Assembly: GCA_038405045.1 (NCBI GenBank) | Contig: JBBZIV010000002.1 | Location: 248,001-312,000 of the forward strand | DNA from: Sporobacter sp038405045 | Lineage (GTDB): Bacteria > Bacillota > Clostridia > Oscillospirales > Oscillospiraceae | Length of the DNA stretch: 64,000 bases | Direction: 5' to 3' | In this document: in pieces, positions 50,251-59,892 of the stretch | How positions within the stretch are numbered: the first letter of the stretch is position 1 | Layout: every line of letters begins with the position of its first letter | The notes under the pieces: model-generated | Databases searched by the model: none | Told to the model about the DNA's origin: nothing | What the model saw: only the letters and a program-made list of their open reading frames with translations | Program-made: the position numbers and the translations under genes

Positions 50251-50825
50251 GGCTTTACCCTGCACTGTTCGATAAAGTTTTTGATGATGGCATGCCCGCA
50301 TTCGGTCATTTCGGCCTCCGGGTGAAACTGTATGCCCTCGATCAGGTAATCTAAGTGCCGCAGCCCCATGATAACGTCGTCGCTTGTCCGGCAAGTCACC
50401 TTCAGGCAATCCGGCACCGTCTCGCTGTCGACGACGAGCGAGTGATAACGTGTGACACGCAGGGGATTTTTAATCCCGGCATAGACACCGGCCCCATCGT
50501 GCTCGACAACGGAGATTTTGCCATGCATCGGCTTGTCCGCCCGGACGACACGTGCCCCGAACGCATAGCCAATTGCCTGATGGCCAAGGCAGATACCCAA
50601 AATGGGAATACGGCCTTTAAACGTGCGGATGATATCAAGGGAGAGACCGGCATCCTTCGGTGTTTTAGGACCCGGTGAAATGATGATGCCCAGCGGCTGC
50701 AGCCGCTTAATTTCTGAAAGCGTTATCTTATCGTTTCTGGCGACACGGACCTCCTCGTCCAGCTCCTCCAGATAGCGCACTAAATTGTACGTAAAGCTGT
50801 CATAATTATCGATCATTAAAAACAT
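50247..50825 (-). CDS. pabA: Aminodeoxychorismate synthase component II (glutamine amidotransferase)
   Basis: Releases ammonia from glutamine for PabB. 192 residues with the class I amidotransferase triad: Cys in GICLGHQAIG near residue 80, and His and Glu in GIQFHPEAE near residue 170. It begins MFLMIDNYDSFTYNLVRYL, typical of PabA/TrpG. ATG at 50825 follows AAAGGTG; the in-frame ATG at 50945 has no site. It is first of pabA-pabB-pabC and might also serve a TrpE. Confidence 0.93.
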   Translation of the reverse strand: MFLMIDNYDSFTYNLVRYLEELDEEVRVARNDKITLSEIKRLQPLGIIISPGPKTPKDAGLSLDIIRTFKGRIPILGICLGHQAIGYAFGARVVRADKPMHGKISVVEHDGAGVYAGIKNPLRVTRYHSLVVDSETVPDCLKVTCRTSDDVIMGLRHLDYLIEGIQFHPEAEMTECGHAIIKNFIEQCRVKP

Positions 50826-50954
50826 GATGTCACCTTTGTCTGGGTTTAACGGACAAGCGCTTATTCGTATTTTAATGATTATACGATATTTCATGCATGA
50901 TGTAAACCACGCACTTGATCGAAGATACCGTGCCACGCGCAACAAGCTGTAAAT

Positions 50955-50986
50955 GGAAAATCCGCACGTTCCCGTGCGGGTTTTCC
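50955..50986 (-). terminator. Terminator after the UDP-glucose dehydrogenase gene
   Basis: On the minus strand GGAAAACCCGCACG/CGTGCGGATTTTCC with a four-base loop and one G-T pair. Confidence 0.75.
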
Positions 50987-51025
50987 ATCACCATTATGAT
51001 ACTGCGCGCAGCGGCAGGTGGGGTA

Positions 51026-52339
51026 TCACGATGATACAGCGGCAGGCGTAACGCATTTTCTTCCGATAGAGTCGTAAGTAATCCGTGCCGATTCCATGAC
51101 AGCAACGTCATAGCAGTTGCGGCCGTCAAGAACAACGGCGTTTTTCATCAGCTGCGCAAAACGCGCGGGGTCATATGCCTTGACTTCCGGCCACTCCGTC
51201 AAGATCAGGCAGATGTCTGCGTCGGTAACAGCCGCGTCGATCGACGGGCAGTATGTCAGCTTGTCACCATACAGCGATTTGACCTTCTCCAAGCCGACGG
51301 GGTCCCAGACACTGACGGCAGCCCCCTCCTCCAGCAGGATGTTGAGATTCATAACGGACGGCGCGTCCCTCATATCGTCCGTTCCGGGCTTGAAGGTCAG
51401 TCCCAGAACGGCACACTTGAGACCTTCGAGATTCCGATAGTATTTACGGATTTTCTTGATGAGCCGAATCCGTTGATTTTCGTTGACCTCAATTGCCGCT
51501 TTAACCGTTTTGATCTCATAGTCGTGATATTTGGCCAGCCAGTGGAGCGCGTGTGTGTCCTTCGGAAAGCAGGAACCCCCATAACCGATACCGGCACGCA
51601 GGAACTTGTCACCGATTCTTTTGTCAAGACCCATCCCGTACGAAACAGTCTCAACGTCCGCGCCGACGAGCTCACAGATATTGGCAATCTCGTTGATAAA
51701 AGAGATTTTAAGCGCCAAAAAATTATTCGAGGCGTATTTTATCATCTCGGCCGTCTGAAGGTCGGTCGTGATAATCGGCTGAGAAAAACCGGCATAAACC
51801 GCCTGCAGCACGTCTTTGGCCGCGCGGCTTGTCACGCCGAACACGAGCCGTTCTGTCTGAAAATCGCGTACAGCCGTCCCCTGCGCTAAAAACTCGGGAT
51901 TAGAGGCAACGTGGATTTTAACGCCGTCTTTGGCATGGAACGAAAAAAATCTAGCCAGCTTGTCACACGTCCCCATCGGGACGGTCGATTTCATCACGAC
52001 GGTGCAGTCGCGCGCAGCCGAACGGGCGATTTGCGCCGCCGCATCGTAGACGTATTTCAAGTTGGCAAAGCCGTCGCCCCGTTCCGGCGTACCCACGCAG
52101 ATAAAAACGGCGTCGGCGTCGCGGTAGGCGTTTTCGTACGCATCTGTAAAGGAAAGGCGGCTTTCACAGCGTTGCATCAGCGACGCGAGATCCGCTTCAA
52201 ATATGGGGCAGACGCCGGTCTGCAGCAACGCCAGTTTTTGCGTGTCCGGCTCGACACACGTGACCGTGTGGCCTCTGTCGGCAAGACAGACACCAGTCAC
52301 AAGGCCCACATATCCCGTCCCTGCAATGGCAAGTTTCAT
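51026..52339 (-). CDS. UDP-glucose/GDP-mannose dehydrogenase family enzyme
   Basis: NAD-dependent four-electron oxidation of a UDP-sugar, most likely UDP-glucose to UDP-glucuronate, for envelope polysaccharide. Rossmann start MKLAIAGTGYVGLVTGVCLA; catalytic Cys in GIGYGGSCFPKDTHAL near residue 255; C-terminal VLGLTFKPGTDDMRDAPS. 437 residues, normal. ATG follows GGGGGAT. Clustered with a glycosyltransferase and an LTA-synthase-like gene. Confidence 0.92.
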   Translation of the reverse strand: MKLAIAGTGYVGLVTGVCLADRGHTVTCVEPDTQKLALLQTGVCPIFEADLASLMQRCESRLSFTDAYENAYRDADAVFICVGTPERGDGFANLKYVYDAAAQIARSAARDCTVVMKSTVPMGTCDKLARFFSFHAKDGVKIHVASNPEFLAQGTAVRDFQTERLVFGVTSRAAKDVLQAVYAGFSQPIITTDLQTAEMIKYASNNFLALKISFINEIANICELVGADVETVSYGMGLDKRIGDKFLRAGIGYGGSCFPKDTHALHWLAKYHDYEIKTVKAAIEVNENQRIRLIKKIRKYYRNLEGLKCAVLGLTFKPGTDDMRDAPSVMNLNILLEEGAAVSVWDPVGLEKVKSLYGDKLTYCPSIDAAVTDADICLILTEWPEVKAYDPARFAQLMKNAVVLDGRNCYDVAVMESARITYDSIGRKCVTPAAVSS

Positions 52340-52371
52340 ACGTTTATCCCCCGTTATCGTCCCTTATGACG

Positions 52372-53523
52372 TCAAACAGCCACGTTGCAGCGGTATAGAC
52401 TTTCTTTGAGGACATGATCATAATGACGCATCAGGCCGTCCAAAATAACTGGCCAATCGCGCGCCTGCGCTGTTTTTAGTGCGCCCGCTCTGAGGTGGTT
52501 TCGAAGCGTCTCGTCCGTCATTGCCGTCAATGCGGCGGCCAAATCTTCAGCGTCGCGATACCGGCAGACGTAAGCGTTTTCGCCGTGTTCAGTAAAATCC
52601 GTTACACCGCCGGCATCGACACAAATGCCCGGTAGACCGCTTGCCATCGCCTCCAAAAAAACGTTCCCAAATGTCTCGGTACCGGACGGGAAGACAAAGA
52701 CGTCGCAGCTGGCATAGACTTTGGCCAGTGCATCCCCGCGCAAGCAGCCGGTGAAAACGGCATTTGGGATACCAAGGGCTTTGAGTTCCTCCAGATACGG
52801 CCCGTCGCCTGTAAAAACAAACGCCATGGTTGCAAGCTGCGCTTGAGAGAGCGTTTTGATGCTTTCCGCCAGCGTATCGAGCCCCTTTTCTTTTGCAATA
52901 CGGCCGACGTATAAAAACACCGTCATGTCCTGCAAGCCGAATTCAGCCAGCAACGTTTTGTCGGCGTGTGCCGGTGAAAAGACCCCTCTGTCAATCCCGC
53001 GCGACCAGATGTCCGTATGCCGGATGCCGTGGCACCGAAGTGCGTCGGCTGTGGCACGGGACGGGCAGAGGGTGATAGCAGCGAATTGATGAAACCAGCG
53101 GACATACGACCAGACGGGTCGGCTTAAGTAGCTCAGATTATAAAAATCAAGGTACTGATCGTAGTTTGTGTGATAGGACATGATGACCGGCAACTGGAGT
53201 TCCCGCGCGGCCCGCAGACCGGCATAACCGATGCCAAGCTCGGTGACGATATGGACAACGTCTGGCTGGAATGCTATCAGAATATCAATGATTCTGGCGT
53301 GCGGCGGAAACACAAGGCGGCACTCCGGGTAAATGAGCGGCTTGATGCCCCTAAAACGCACGACCGGATAATCGGGGTGTTCGGAGGGCTCCTCATCATA
53401 GTCCGGCGCGATAAAAATGTGTTCAACGTCTTTGCTTGTCAGATAGGCGCTTAAATATCCGAGCGTATTCGTCACGCCGTTGATTTGCGGCAAAAATGTG
53501 TCGGTGAAATAGGCAATTTTCAA
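52372..53523 (-). CDS. Family 4 glycosyltransferase
   Basis: Retaining GT-B glycosyltransferase of 383 residues. It opens KIAYFTDTFLPQINGVTNT, typical of lipid or phosphatidylinositol glycosyltransferases of the MgtA/diacylglycerol glucosyltransferase branch. The nucleotide-sugar site includes FLYVGRIAKEKGLD near residue 205 and FVFPSGTETFGNVFLEAMASGLP near residue 290. The start TTG at 53523 lies seven bases after AAAGGAG; the ATG two codons upstream sits too close to that site. Probably makes a glycolipid anchor or another envelope glycan. Confidence 0.87.
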   Translation of the reverse strand: MKIAYFTDTFLPQINGVTNTLGYLSAYLTSKDVEHIFIAPDYDEEPSEHPDYPVVRFRGIKPLIYPECRLVFPPHARIIDILIAFQPDVVHIVTELGIGYAGLRAARELQLPVIMSYHTNYDQYLDFYNLSYLSRPVWSYVRWFHQFAAITLCPSRATADALRCHGIRHTDIWSRGIDRGVFSPAHADKTLLAEFGLQDMTVFLYVGRIAKEKGLDTLAESIKTLSQAQLATMAFVFTGDGPYLEELKALGIPNAVFTGCLRGDALAKVYASCDVFVFPSGTETFGNVFLEAMASGLPGICVDAGGVTDFTEHGENAYVCRYRDAEDLAAALTAMTDETLRNHLRAGALKTAQARDWPVILDGLMRHYDHVLKESLYRCNVAV

Positions 53524-53550
53524 GGTCATTCTCCTTTGATTCAAAGCGAT

Positions 53551-54147
53551 TTAGGCAGGTGTGCAAAGCTCTATCGCATCTTCTTGCTCGACAAGGACAG
53601 TGCCGGTAATCAAAACAAGCGCGTCCAGACAGACACGAAGGGCGTGTGACATATCGTTCTGAAACGACGGCTCTATGAGCGCGTAGCTGGCCTGGAACGA
53701 CAAGAGGCGGTCGAAAACACCGTCGGCGCTGATATCACCGGAAAATGCTCGAACGCTGCCGCAGCAGGGTATGTCAATGCGGCTTGCAAGCAGATAATTC
53801 AATAACGCCCGCTCATATAGAACGTGGTCGGCAAGGTCGCCCCGATAAGAGTCTTGGTGCGGATAACAAAAGAAATCCGCATAATAGTGGCAGATGATCC
53901 CAAGGTTTTTTGAATACCTTCTGCCAAAATAAACGGATGTTTGTGTGTCCTGCAGTAAGTTGTGAAGCCTCTTTTTCAGCTGCTTGCGGTGATTGTTAAA
54001 AAAATGCGGGCGAATCAAAAATTTGACGCCTATATCCGGGAGGATGTTCCCGAATAGAAAGCTTTTCTCGTGGAGTATAATTCCGAATTGCTGCTTGACC
54101 TGCTCGCATAGGAGCTTGCCGATCATTAAATGCGTCGTTTTATTCAT
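53551..54147 (-). CDS. Zinc-dependent phospholipase C-like protein
   Basis: Protein of 198 residues resembling the zinc-dependent phospholipase C / S1-P1 helical fold. Metal-ligand candidates are THLMIGK near the N-terminus, LFGNILPDIG, HFFNNHRKQL, ICHYYADFFCYPHQD and DLADHVLYE. No signal peptide is seen, so a cytoplasmic or membrane-associated role is likely. ATG at 54147 lies nine bases after GAGGGG. Divergent from the LTA-synthase-like gene. Moderate family confidence. Confidence 0.68.
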   Translation of the reverse strand: MNKTTHLMIGKLLCEQVKQQFGIILHEKSFLFGNILPDIGVKFLIRPHFFNNHRKQLKKRLHNLLQDTQTSVYFGRRYSKNLGIICHYYADFFCYPHQDSYRGDLADHVLYERALLNYLLASRIDIPCCGSVRAFSGDISADGVFDRLLSFQASYALIEPSFQNDMSHALRVCLDALVLITGTVLVEQEDAIELCTPA

Positions 54148-54327
54148 TCTGTTCATCCCCTCACCCGTATTATAAGAAGAATGGGCAAGGCGCTCTATCA
54201 ACAGCGCGTTAAATAATTGTCAAATAAAATAAAATTGATACATGATATTTGTGCAATATGCAGACAAGCCCCTGATGTAAAATGAGCTATGAAAATTTTA
54301 CGTTTTTTTGACAAAGAAAGGCGCACC

Positions 54328-56061
54328 ATGCTCAAGCTCAAAAGGTATTTGTCGGCATGGCTTGTCGTTTTCGCGATAGTCATCATCAAATCGTATTTTG
54401 TACTGGTCACCATTTATCATTTAAGTCCGGCGACGCTTCAGACATTACGTTTTGATTTTTATGTTCTGGCACCGGCCATCTTTTTGCTGTCTTTTTCTCT
54501 GCTGCTGAAAAAGAAGGCGCAGTACATATATCTTTTAATTGCCGATGTCCTTGTTTCCGCCTTGTTTTTCGCCGATCTTCTGTATTGCCGTGCTTATGGC
54601 CACCTGCTGACCATTTACATGATATTATCGACCGCCAATGTTATCGGCGGTCTCGATCAAAGCGCTGTCTTCCTTTTGAAAGCGACAGACTTTCTGCTCT
54701 TTCTCGACTTGCCGCTCGTTGCCATCCTGCTGATTAAAAAAATGAAAAGTCCGCCAGTTAAAGAACGCCCCGTTCTTTTGAAAGCGGCGGTGTTTCTCAT
54801 CGCGGCCGCGTCGAGCCTTGTGGCGATGGGCATGCAGTTCAACCGCTTTCAGGAAGCCTTTTATTCTTGCAATGTCGATGAATATCCGCGTTATATGTCC
54901 CCGCTGGGAGACTTTATGTATAACATTTATAATTACGGCGTGGAAAAGGCGTATAAACTCGACGACGAGGACAGGTCGTTTATTGACAACTGGTTTGAAG
55001 ACAATCAAAAATACATGGCGGCGGACCCGCAATATGAAAACATGCGCGGTATATTGAAAGGGAAGAACATAATCGTAATTCAAGTTGAATCACTTGAGAA
55101 CTTTGTGATTGACGCATCGTTTGAAGGGCAGGAGATCACACCGAACTTGAATGCACTGCTGGATAACAGCCTGTATTTCAGCAATATTCATGAGCAGACA
55201 AGGGACGGCAATAGCTCGGACGCCGAGCTGCTATTCAACGCATCGCTCTATCCTGTCAAAATCGGCAGCGCCTTTGTCCGGTATGGGACAAACCCCTATC
55301 AGTCGCTTGAAAAGCTCGTTAAGAAAGAGGGCTATACGGCTGTCGCCATACACGGCGACGTTAAAACCTTCTGGAACAGGGATGTTGCCTACCCCAATCT
55401 GGGTTTCGATGATTACATTGGCGAAGATGATTTCGACAATAAAGAAAGTACCGGGCTTGGTATTCTCGACGCGTCGCTTTTCACACAGTCTGTTAAGGAG
55501 ATTGAGGGGCTCAAAAATCCATATCTCTTGTTCGCCATCACCATCACGTCCCACGTGCCTTTTACGATTGAGGCACAGGATCAAACGCTCACATTCAAAG
55601 AAAATAATGACGACACGAAGTATCTGCAGAGTATCCATTATACCGATCGGTGCATTGGTGATTTTATCAAAGAGCTCAAAGCCAAGGGCCTCTTAGAAAA
55701 CACGGCTGTTGTTATTTATGGTGATCATGAGGGCGTACATAAATACTGCGCGTCAAACCTGCCGGATAATCAGAAGCAAATCCCGTATATCATATATATG
55801 CCCGAGCTTGAAGGCGCCAAAATCGATAAAATCGGTGGTCAGGTTGATATGCTGCCGACGCTGGCATTCTTATTAGGCCTCGACGAAAACGACTATTCAA
55901 AGAACTTTATGGGCCGCAATCTGTTCGGCGGCTATGACGGAACAGTTATCCTATCAGACGGCACGATTCTTGGCAATCCCGATGATGCACAGCATCTCAA
56001 AGACGCGCAGGAGGTCGCCGACAAGCTGATTCTGGGGTATAAGCAGTGGTGTGTTGGGTAG
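54328..56061 (+). CDS. LTA synthase family phosphoglycerol transferase-like protein
   Basis: Membrane enzyme with an extracytoplasmic sulfatase-type domain, related to lipoteichoic acid synthases. Five hydrophobic segments lie within residues 1-185; the catalytic domain covers about 240-570. Metal-site motifs IIVIQVESLENF, AIHGDVKTFWNRD and VIYGDHEG are present. Where LtaS has the nucleophile Thr (GxTSDAE), this protein reads DGNSSDAEL, a Ser. 577 residues from ATG 54328 after AAAGG; the in-frame ATG at 54289 has no ribosome site. Confidence 0.88.
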   Translation: MLKLKRYLSAWLVVFAIVIIKSYFVLVTIYHLSPATLQTLRFDFYVLAPAIFLLSFSLLLKKKAQYIYLLIADVLVSALFFADLLYCRAYGHLLTIYMILSTANVIGGLDQSAVFLLKATDFLLFLDLPLVAILLIKKMKSPPVKERPVLLKAAVFLIAAASSLVAMGMQFNRFQEAFYSCNVDEYPRYMSPLGDFMYNIYNYGVEKAYKLDDEDRSFIDNWFEDNQKYMAADPQYENMRGILKGKNIIVIQVESLENFVIDASFEGQEITPNLNALLDNSLYFSNIHEQTRDGNSSDAELLFNASLYPVKIGSAFVRYGTNPYQSLEKLVKKEGYTAVAIHGDVKTFWNRDVAYPNLGFDDYIGEDDFDNKESTGLGILDASLFTQSVKEIEGLKNPYLLFAITITSHVPFTIEAQDQTLTFKENNDDTKYLQSIHYTDRCIGDFIKELKAKGLLENTAVVIYGDHEGVHKYCASNLPDNQKQIPYIIYMPELEGAKIDKIGGQVDMLPTLAFLLGLDENDYSKNFMGRNLFGGYDGTVILSDGTILGNPDDAQHLKDAQEVADKLILGYKQWCVG

Positions 56062-56149
56062 CAGGATTTTCAGTCAAATGCTGCATGACCAATGATAACG
56101 TCAGGCCATATGCTGGATCTGGTTAAAATGAAAATTATAAAAAGAAAAT

Positions 56150-56184
56150 AACCGGGCTGACAAGGTGCGCTTGTCGGCCCGGTT
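56150..56184. terminator. Bidirectional terminator hairpin
   Basis: AACCGGGCTGACAAG/CTTGTCGGCCCGGTT with one mismatch, between convergent genes. Confidence 0.78.
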
Positions 56185-56219
56185 GTATCGTCAAAGCTTT
56201 TGGGTTTAGCAGTAGAGCT

Positions 56220-56684
56220 TTAATATTCACCTTTGATAACAAAAAATGAGCCACGGATTGTTCCGGCGAGCTTTGACTTCTGACTGGCAAACTTAAACTT
56301 GCCCTCCAGCGCCTTCGGTACCGCCATCCCCTCGGACAGTTTAAAGCCGACGGCCCGCTTTTTCGGGTCGTCAATCGCATACATGACGTTGACGCCAAGC
56401 CCGTCCTCATAATAAACGTAGGCAAAGCGGATGTTTTCCACTTGAAAACGCGATGTTTCCAAAGGTTTGGCTGTGAAGACAATATCACGCTCTTTTTTTA
56501 ATATCGTGCTGACAAAATCAAGCGTTTCCTGGCTTTCGCCCGCCGGTTCTACAGTAAAGGCATGCTTGAATTTATTCATGAGATATCGGGCTTCATTTGC
56601 ACGCAAACCGGCCAGAGCCGCCGCCACCGGAGAAGACGCCAAGCCGATTGTTGAGACGGTGTTAAAATCAACGATATAGGACAT
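56220..56684 (-). CDS. Hypothetical protein
   Basis: I do not recognise this 154-residue protein. It is soluble, with no signal peptide. The N-terminus is MSYIVDFNTVSTIGLASSPV, followed by an alpha-helical part with many Ala and Arg and a beta-rich C-terminal half (RFAYVYYEDGLGVNVMYAI). ATG follows AGGAGG with good spacing, so it is very likely translated. It stands alone between a terminator and the degV-like gene. Confidence 0.7.
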   Translation of the reverse strand: MSYIVDFNTVSTIGLASSPVAAALAGLRANEARYLMNKFKHAFTVEPAGESQETLDFVSTILKKERDIVFTAKPLETSRFQVENIRFAYVYYEDGLGVNVMYAIDDPKKRAVGFKLSEGMAVPKALEGKFKFASQKSKLAGTIRGSFFVIKGEY

Positions 56685-56741
56685 TTCTTGGCCTCCTTGA
56701 CAGTCGTTAATAAAAGATTGAAAAGGGAAATGCGGTCTCGG

Positions 56742-57572
56742 CTAAAACGCCATTATCAAACCCTTCTCATTGGCGTATACAGAGCTGATACCCCGCGTCG
56801 GTACAATCAGGATGTCTTTAAAAGAATGCCGCTGCAGGATGACGCCTTTTAGTTTTTCGGCAAGGTTAATATTGTTGCAGTGGGCGATGACCATGCGTTC
56901 TCCCGTCATGTCTCGACCGGACTGCCGGATCATATCGGACAGCTTTTCTATAGTCTGTGCTTCGCCGCGCGCATGAGAGAAAAGAGCAATATTGCCGTTG
57001 CCGTCCGACCCCATGATCGGTTTAATATTTAATGCGGTAATGATTTTTCCTGTTATTTTTCCGATTCTCCCGTTTTTAAGAAGCGTATCGATATTCTCCA
57101 AAACAAAATAGGTTTTCATCTGCAGAATAAAGGCGTCAATTTTTTCGATGATTGTCTGTTTGGAGACTCCTGCGCGGATCATCTCGCCAATTTTCAAGCT
57201 GATTAAAACCTCCCCGGCTGAGGCACTTTTTGAGTCGAAGACATGGACTTCTGCGCCTTCTTCCTGCGCCAGCTCCTGCCCGACAAGCGCACTGGCATAA
57301 GAGCCGGACAAATTGCTTGAAAGCGTTACGGCAAATGCTTTGCAGGATTTTACGAAGGCATCCTTGAACAAGAGCGGAGCAGGCGCTGCGGTGCCGATTT
57401 TCCCCTGATAATCTTTCATATCTTCAAGGAAACTCGGTATGTCCAGTTCTTCGTTGTCTGAAAAGCTCCTGTCGCCCAGATTAATCGTTAACGGGACGGA
57501 TAAAAGTTCAACGTCATCACAAATCTCGGGGATCATATCACAACAGCTGTCAACAACAATGCCCCACTCCAT
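56742..57572 (-). CDS. DegV family fatty-acid-binding protein
   Basis: 276 residues. DegV/FakB-type proteins bind a fatty acid and present it to a kinase for phospholipid synthesis. It opens WGIVVDSCCDMIPE. The ligand pocket region contains IGTAAPAP and TLSSNLSGSYASAL near residue 85, and VLENIDTLLKNGRIGKITG near residue 157. ATG follows GAGGTG. No fatty acid kinase (FakA) gene is in the window. Confidence 0.9.
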   Translation of the reverse strand: MEWGIVVDSCCDMIPEICDDVELLSVPLTINLGDRSFSDNEELDIPSFLEDMKDYQGKIGTAAPAPLLFKDAFVKSCKAFAVTLSSNLSGSYASALVGQELAQEEGAEVHVFDSKSASAGEVLISLKIGEMIRAGVSKQTIIEKIDAFILQMKTYFVLENIDTLLKNGRIGKITGKIITALNIKPIMGSDGNGNIALFSHARGEAQTIEKLSDMIRQSGRDMTGERMVIAHCNNINLAEKLKGVILQRHSFKDILIVPTRGISSVYANEKGLIMAF

Positions 57573-57598
57573 AATGACACCTCAAGTTCTTATTATTA

Positions 57599-58861
57599 CT
57601 ATTTGGCTTTATTCGGCCGGGAAACAGATCGCGAGCCACCTTTACTGCGTGCGTTATGATGCTGCCATCTTTTACGGGTTTGCGTTCTTTCTGTTGCCCT
57701 GAACGGCTCGGATTCTTTTGTCTCGTCAAGTGGAAACGGATGCTCGGCGATGACCGGTATCGTTTTCCCAATGAGTTTTTCAATATTAGCCAAGGACCTT
57801 TTTTCAAGACTGTCGCAAAAAGAGATAGCCGTCCCTGTCAGCCCGGCCCTACCGGTGCGGCCGATCCGGTGCACGTAATCCTCCGGTGACTCCGGGATGT
57901 TGAAATTGATAACGTGTGATAATTCCGCAATATCAATGCCCCTGGCGACAATATCTGTCGCAACCAAAACACGTGCCTTCCCGGATTTGAATTTTTCCAG
58001 CGCGCGTAGCCGGATGGACTGAGACTTGTTGGCGTGAATGACCTCGCACGATTCACCAGCCACCCGAAGCGCTTCCGTCAGCTGGTTGGCGCCGTGTTTT
58101 GTCCGCGTAAATACGAGAGCCGACACGATTTCAGAATCTTTGAGCAGGTGAATCAGCAGCTTGGTTTTGTTTGTTTTGTTGACGTGGTAGACGACCTGCT
58201 CAATGTCGTTGCTTGTTGATGATACAGGCGCTACCGCCACCTTGACAGGGTCTTTCAGGATCGTTTTCGTCAGCGCCTCAATTTCCGGCGGCATTGTCGC
58301 AGAAAAGAGCATGGTCTGCCTATTGGTGGGCAGGACAGGGATGATTTTTTCGAGATCGCGCAAAAAGCCCATGTCCAGCATACGGTCGGCTTCGTCGAGA
58401 ACGAAATAGCCGATATGGCTCAGATCAACATGTTTTTGGTTCATCAAATCAATAAGCCGCCCTGGTGTGGCAACAAGAACGTCAACGCCGAATTGGAGTG
58501 TCTGGACTTGCGGATTTTGTGAAACACCGCCATAAATAACGGTGTGCTTCAACCCGGCAAAACGGCCGTAAGCTGAGAAGCTATTGTCAATCTGAACGGC
58601 GAGCTCTCTCGTCGGCGTCAAGATCAGTGCTTTGATATGCCTTGGGCCTTTAACGGCGCTCTTTTCCAGCGACAGCCGCTGAATAATCGGAATGGCAAAG
58701 GCGGCTGTTTTGCCCGTCCCGGTCTGCGCGCAGCCGAGCAGGTCTCGGCCTTCGAGCAGCGGCGGGATGGCCGCCTCTTGAATCGGCGTGGGCGTCGTGT
58801 AGCCCTGTTTGACTAATGCTTGTAAAATGGGTTCCGTAATTTTTAGGTTTTGAAAGGACAT
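57599..58861 (-). CDS. DEAD-box RNA helicase (RhlE-like)
   Basis: ATP-dependent RNA helicase of 420 residues. Motifs in order are Q motif PTPIQEAAI, I AQTGTGKTAA, Ia PTRELAVQ, II VLDEADRM, III SATMPPEIE, IV LVFTRTKHGA, V ATDIVARGID and VI HRIGRTGRAG. The C-terminal tail is short, basic and Ser/Arg-rich. ATG follows AAGGGG with long spacing. Monocistronic; the following 240 bases hold no gene. Confidence 0.95.
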   Translation of the reverse strand: MSFQNLKITEPILQALVKQGYTTPTPIQEAAIPPLLEGRDLLGCAQTGTGKTAAFAIPIIQRLSLEKSAVKGPRHIKALILTPTRELAVQIDNSFSAYGRFAGLKHTVIYGGVSQNPQVQTLQFGVDVLVATPGRLIDLMNQKHVDLSHIGYFVLDEADRMLDMGFLRDLEKIIPVLPTNRQTMLFSATMPPEIEALTKTILKDPVKVAVAPVSSTSNDIEQVVYHVNKTNKTKLLIHLLKDSEIVSALVFTRTKHGANQLTEALRVAGESCEVIHANKSQSIRLRALEKFKSGKARVLVATDIVARGIDIAELSHVINFNIPESPEDYVHRIGRTGRAGLTGTAISFCDSLEKRSLANIEKLIGKTIPVIAEHPFPLDETKESEPFRATERTQTRKRWQHHNARSKGGSRSVSRPNKAK

Positions 58862-59105
58862 TTAAAGTTGTTTTCCCCTTAATCGCCGCCATGCTGCAAG
58901 AAGGCCAGCGGCAGTTATCGTTTGTTTTTCGTGATAAAAGGGCGGAGCACCCACAAAGAGCGTTCCACCCTGATATGCAAATGTATGATGGGTATTCTTA
59001 TCTCGTACGGTATCAGTCTATACTAATTCTAACCGTTTGTATATAGTTTAATAAATAATAATAAGTATCGATATGGCTAATTAATGACAATAACATCAAT
59101 AATAA

Positions 59106-59131
59106 CGCCCCGCTTCATGTGAAGCGGGGCG
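59106..59131 (-). terminator. Terminator of the stalk-domain gene
   Basis: CGCCCCGCTTC/GAAGCGGGGCG with a four-base loop, followed on the minus strand by TTATTATT. Confidence 0.85.
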
Positions 59132-59136
59132 ACTGA

Positions 59137-59892
59137 TTAATATAATGCAAACCAAAGACCGCCAGAGCCGTCATAAGACCGACAGTATGCCGTTTTTGGC
59201 TGAGGATCATCGGTTTTAACCATAACAACAAAATTCCCAGTAAAACTACCGCCGGGATAAATGTCCCCTGAAAGTATGGGATCTGGTGGTACAACAAATG
59301 ATGACGTATATTCCGTATTTGATTTTGAGAATGAGTCAAAATCATAGTATGAAACAACGTAAGCCGTATCCTTTGTTGACGTCTTCGCTGAAACGGTCGC
59401 ATTGACTACGATATACTCATACCCTTCCGAGGGCGCGCCATTGAACATATTAGCCTGTTGAATAAGCTGCCATGCTTGGCTTCCGCGAACGATATTGTTT
59501 ATTTTAACGGAGACGGTATAACCGCTTGATGTCGTTATTGTTTGCTCGGTCCCAATCGGAGCGGGATTTGTTCGGTTGTATGTTGTAGTTCCGGGAACAG
59601 CACCGATGTACACAGTGTTTGTATCGCCGACCCATGTGACATCTTTTCCCAAGGCTGTGGCAACTGCGCGCGCCGGGAGATATGTTGTGCCGTTATATGT
59701 AAACGGTTCGACAATTTTGCCAGTCGCATCTTTCGGGATGTATTGAACGCCATCGACAAAAAGCTTAATATTCTTGTAGCTGACAGAAATATTAAAGGTG
59801 CCAGAAGTGGCTAAAGCGGTACCAACCAGCGCAAAGACAGTGATGCTTGAAATCACCCCAATAATAAAGCCTTTAATGCTTGGTTTTTTCAT
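59137..59892 (-). CDS. Secreted stalk-domain protein with DUF4352-like C-terminus
   Basis: 251-residue secreted protein. A signal or membrane segment lies at residues 8-28. A copper-amine-oxidase-N-like stalk domain follows (KLFVDGVQYIPKDA, YLPARAVATALGKDVTW, NTVYIG), then a beta-sandwich C-terminal part resembling DUF4352 (EYIVVNATVSAK, GGSFTGNFVVMV). Such proteins sit on the cell surface; ligand unknown. ATG follows AGAGGAT. Base composition is more AT-rich than upstream genes. Confidence 0.82.
   Translation of the reverse strand: MKKPSIKGFIIGVISSITVFALVGTALATSGTFNISVSYKNIKLFVDGVQYIPKDATGKIVEPFTYNGTTYLPARAVATALGKDVTWVGDTNTVYIGAVPGTTTYNRTNPAPIGTEQTITTSSGYTVSVKINNIVRGSQAWQLIQQANMFNGAPSEGYEYIVVNATVSAKTSTKDTAYVVSYYDFDSFSKSNTEYTSSFVVPPDPILSGDIYPGGSFTGNFVVMVKTDDPQPKTAYCRSYDGSGGLWFALY

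Noticed and set aside
48904..50825. trpE-trpG anthranilate synthase
   Set aside because: PIKGT in the large subunit and the adjacent class IV lyase point to pabB-pabA.
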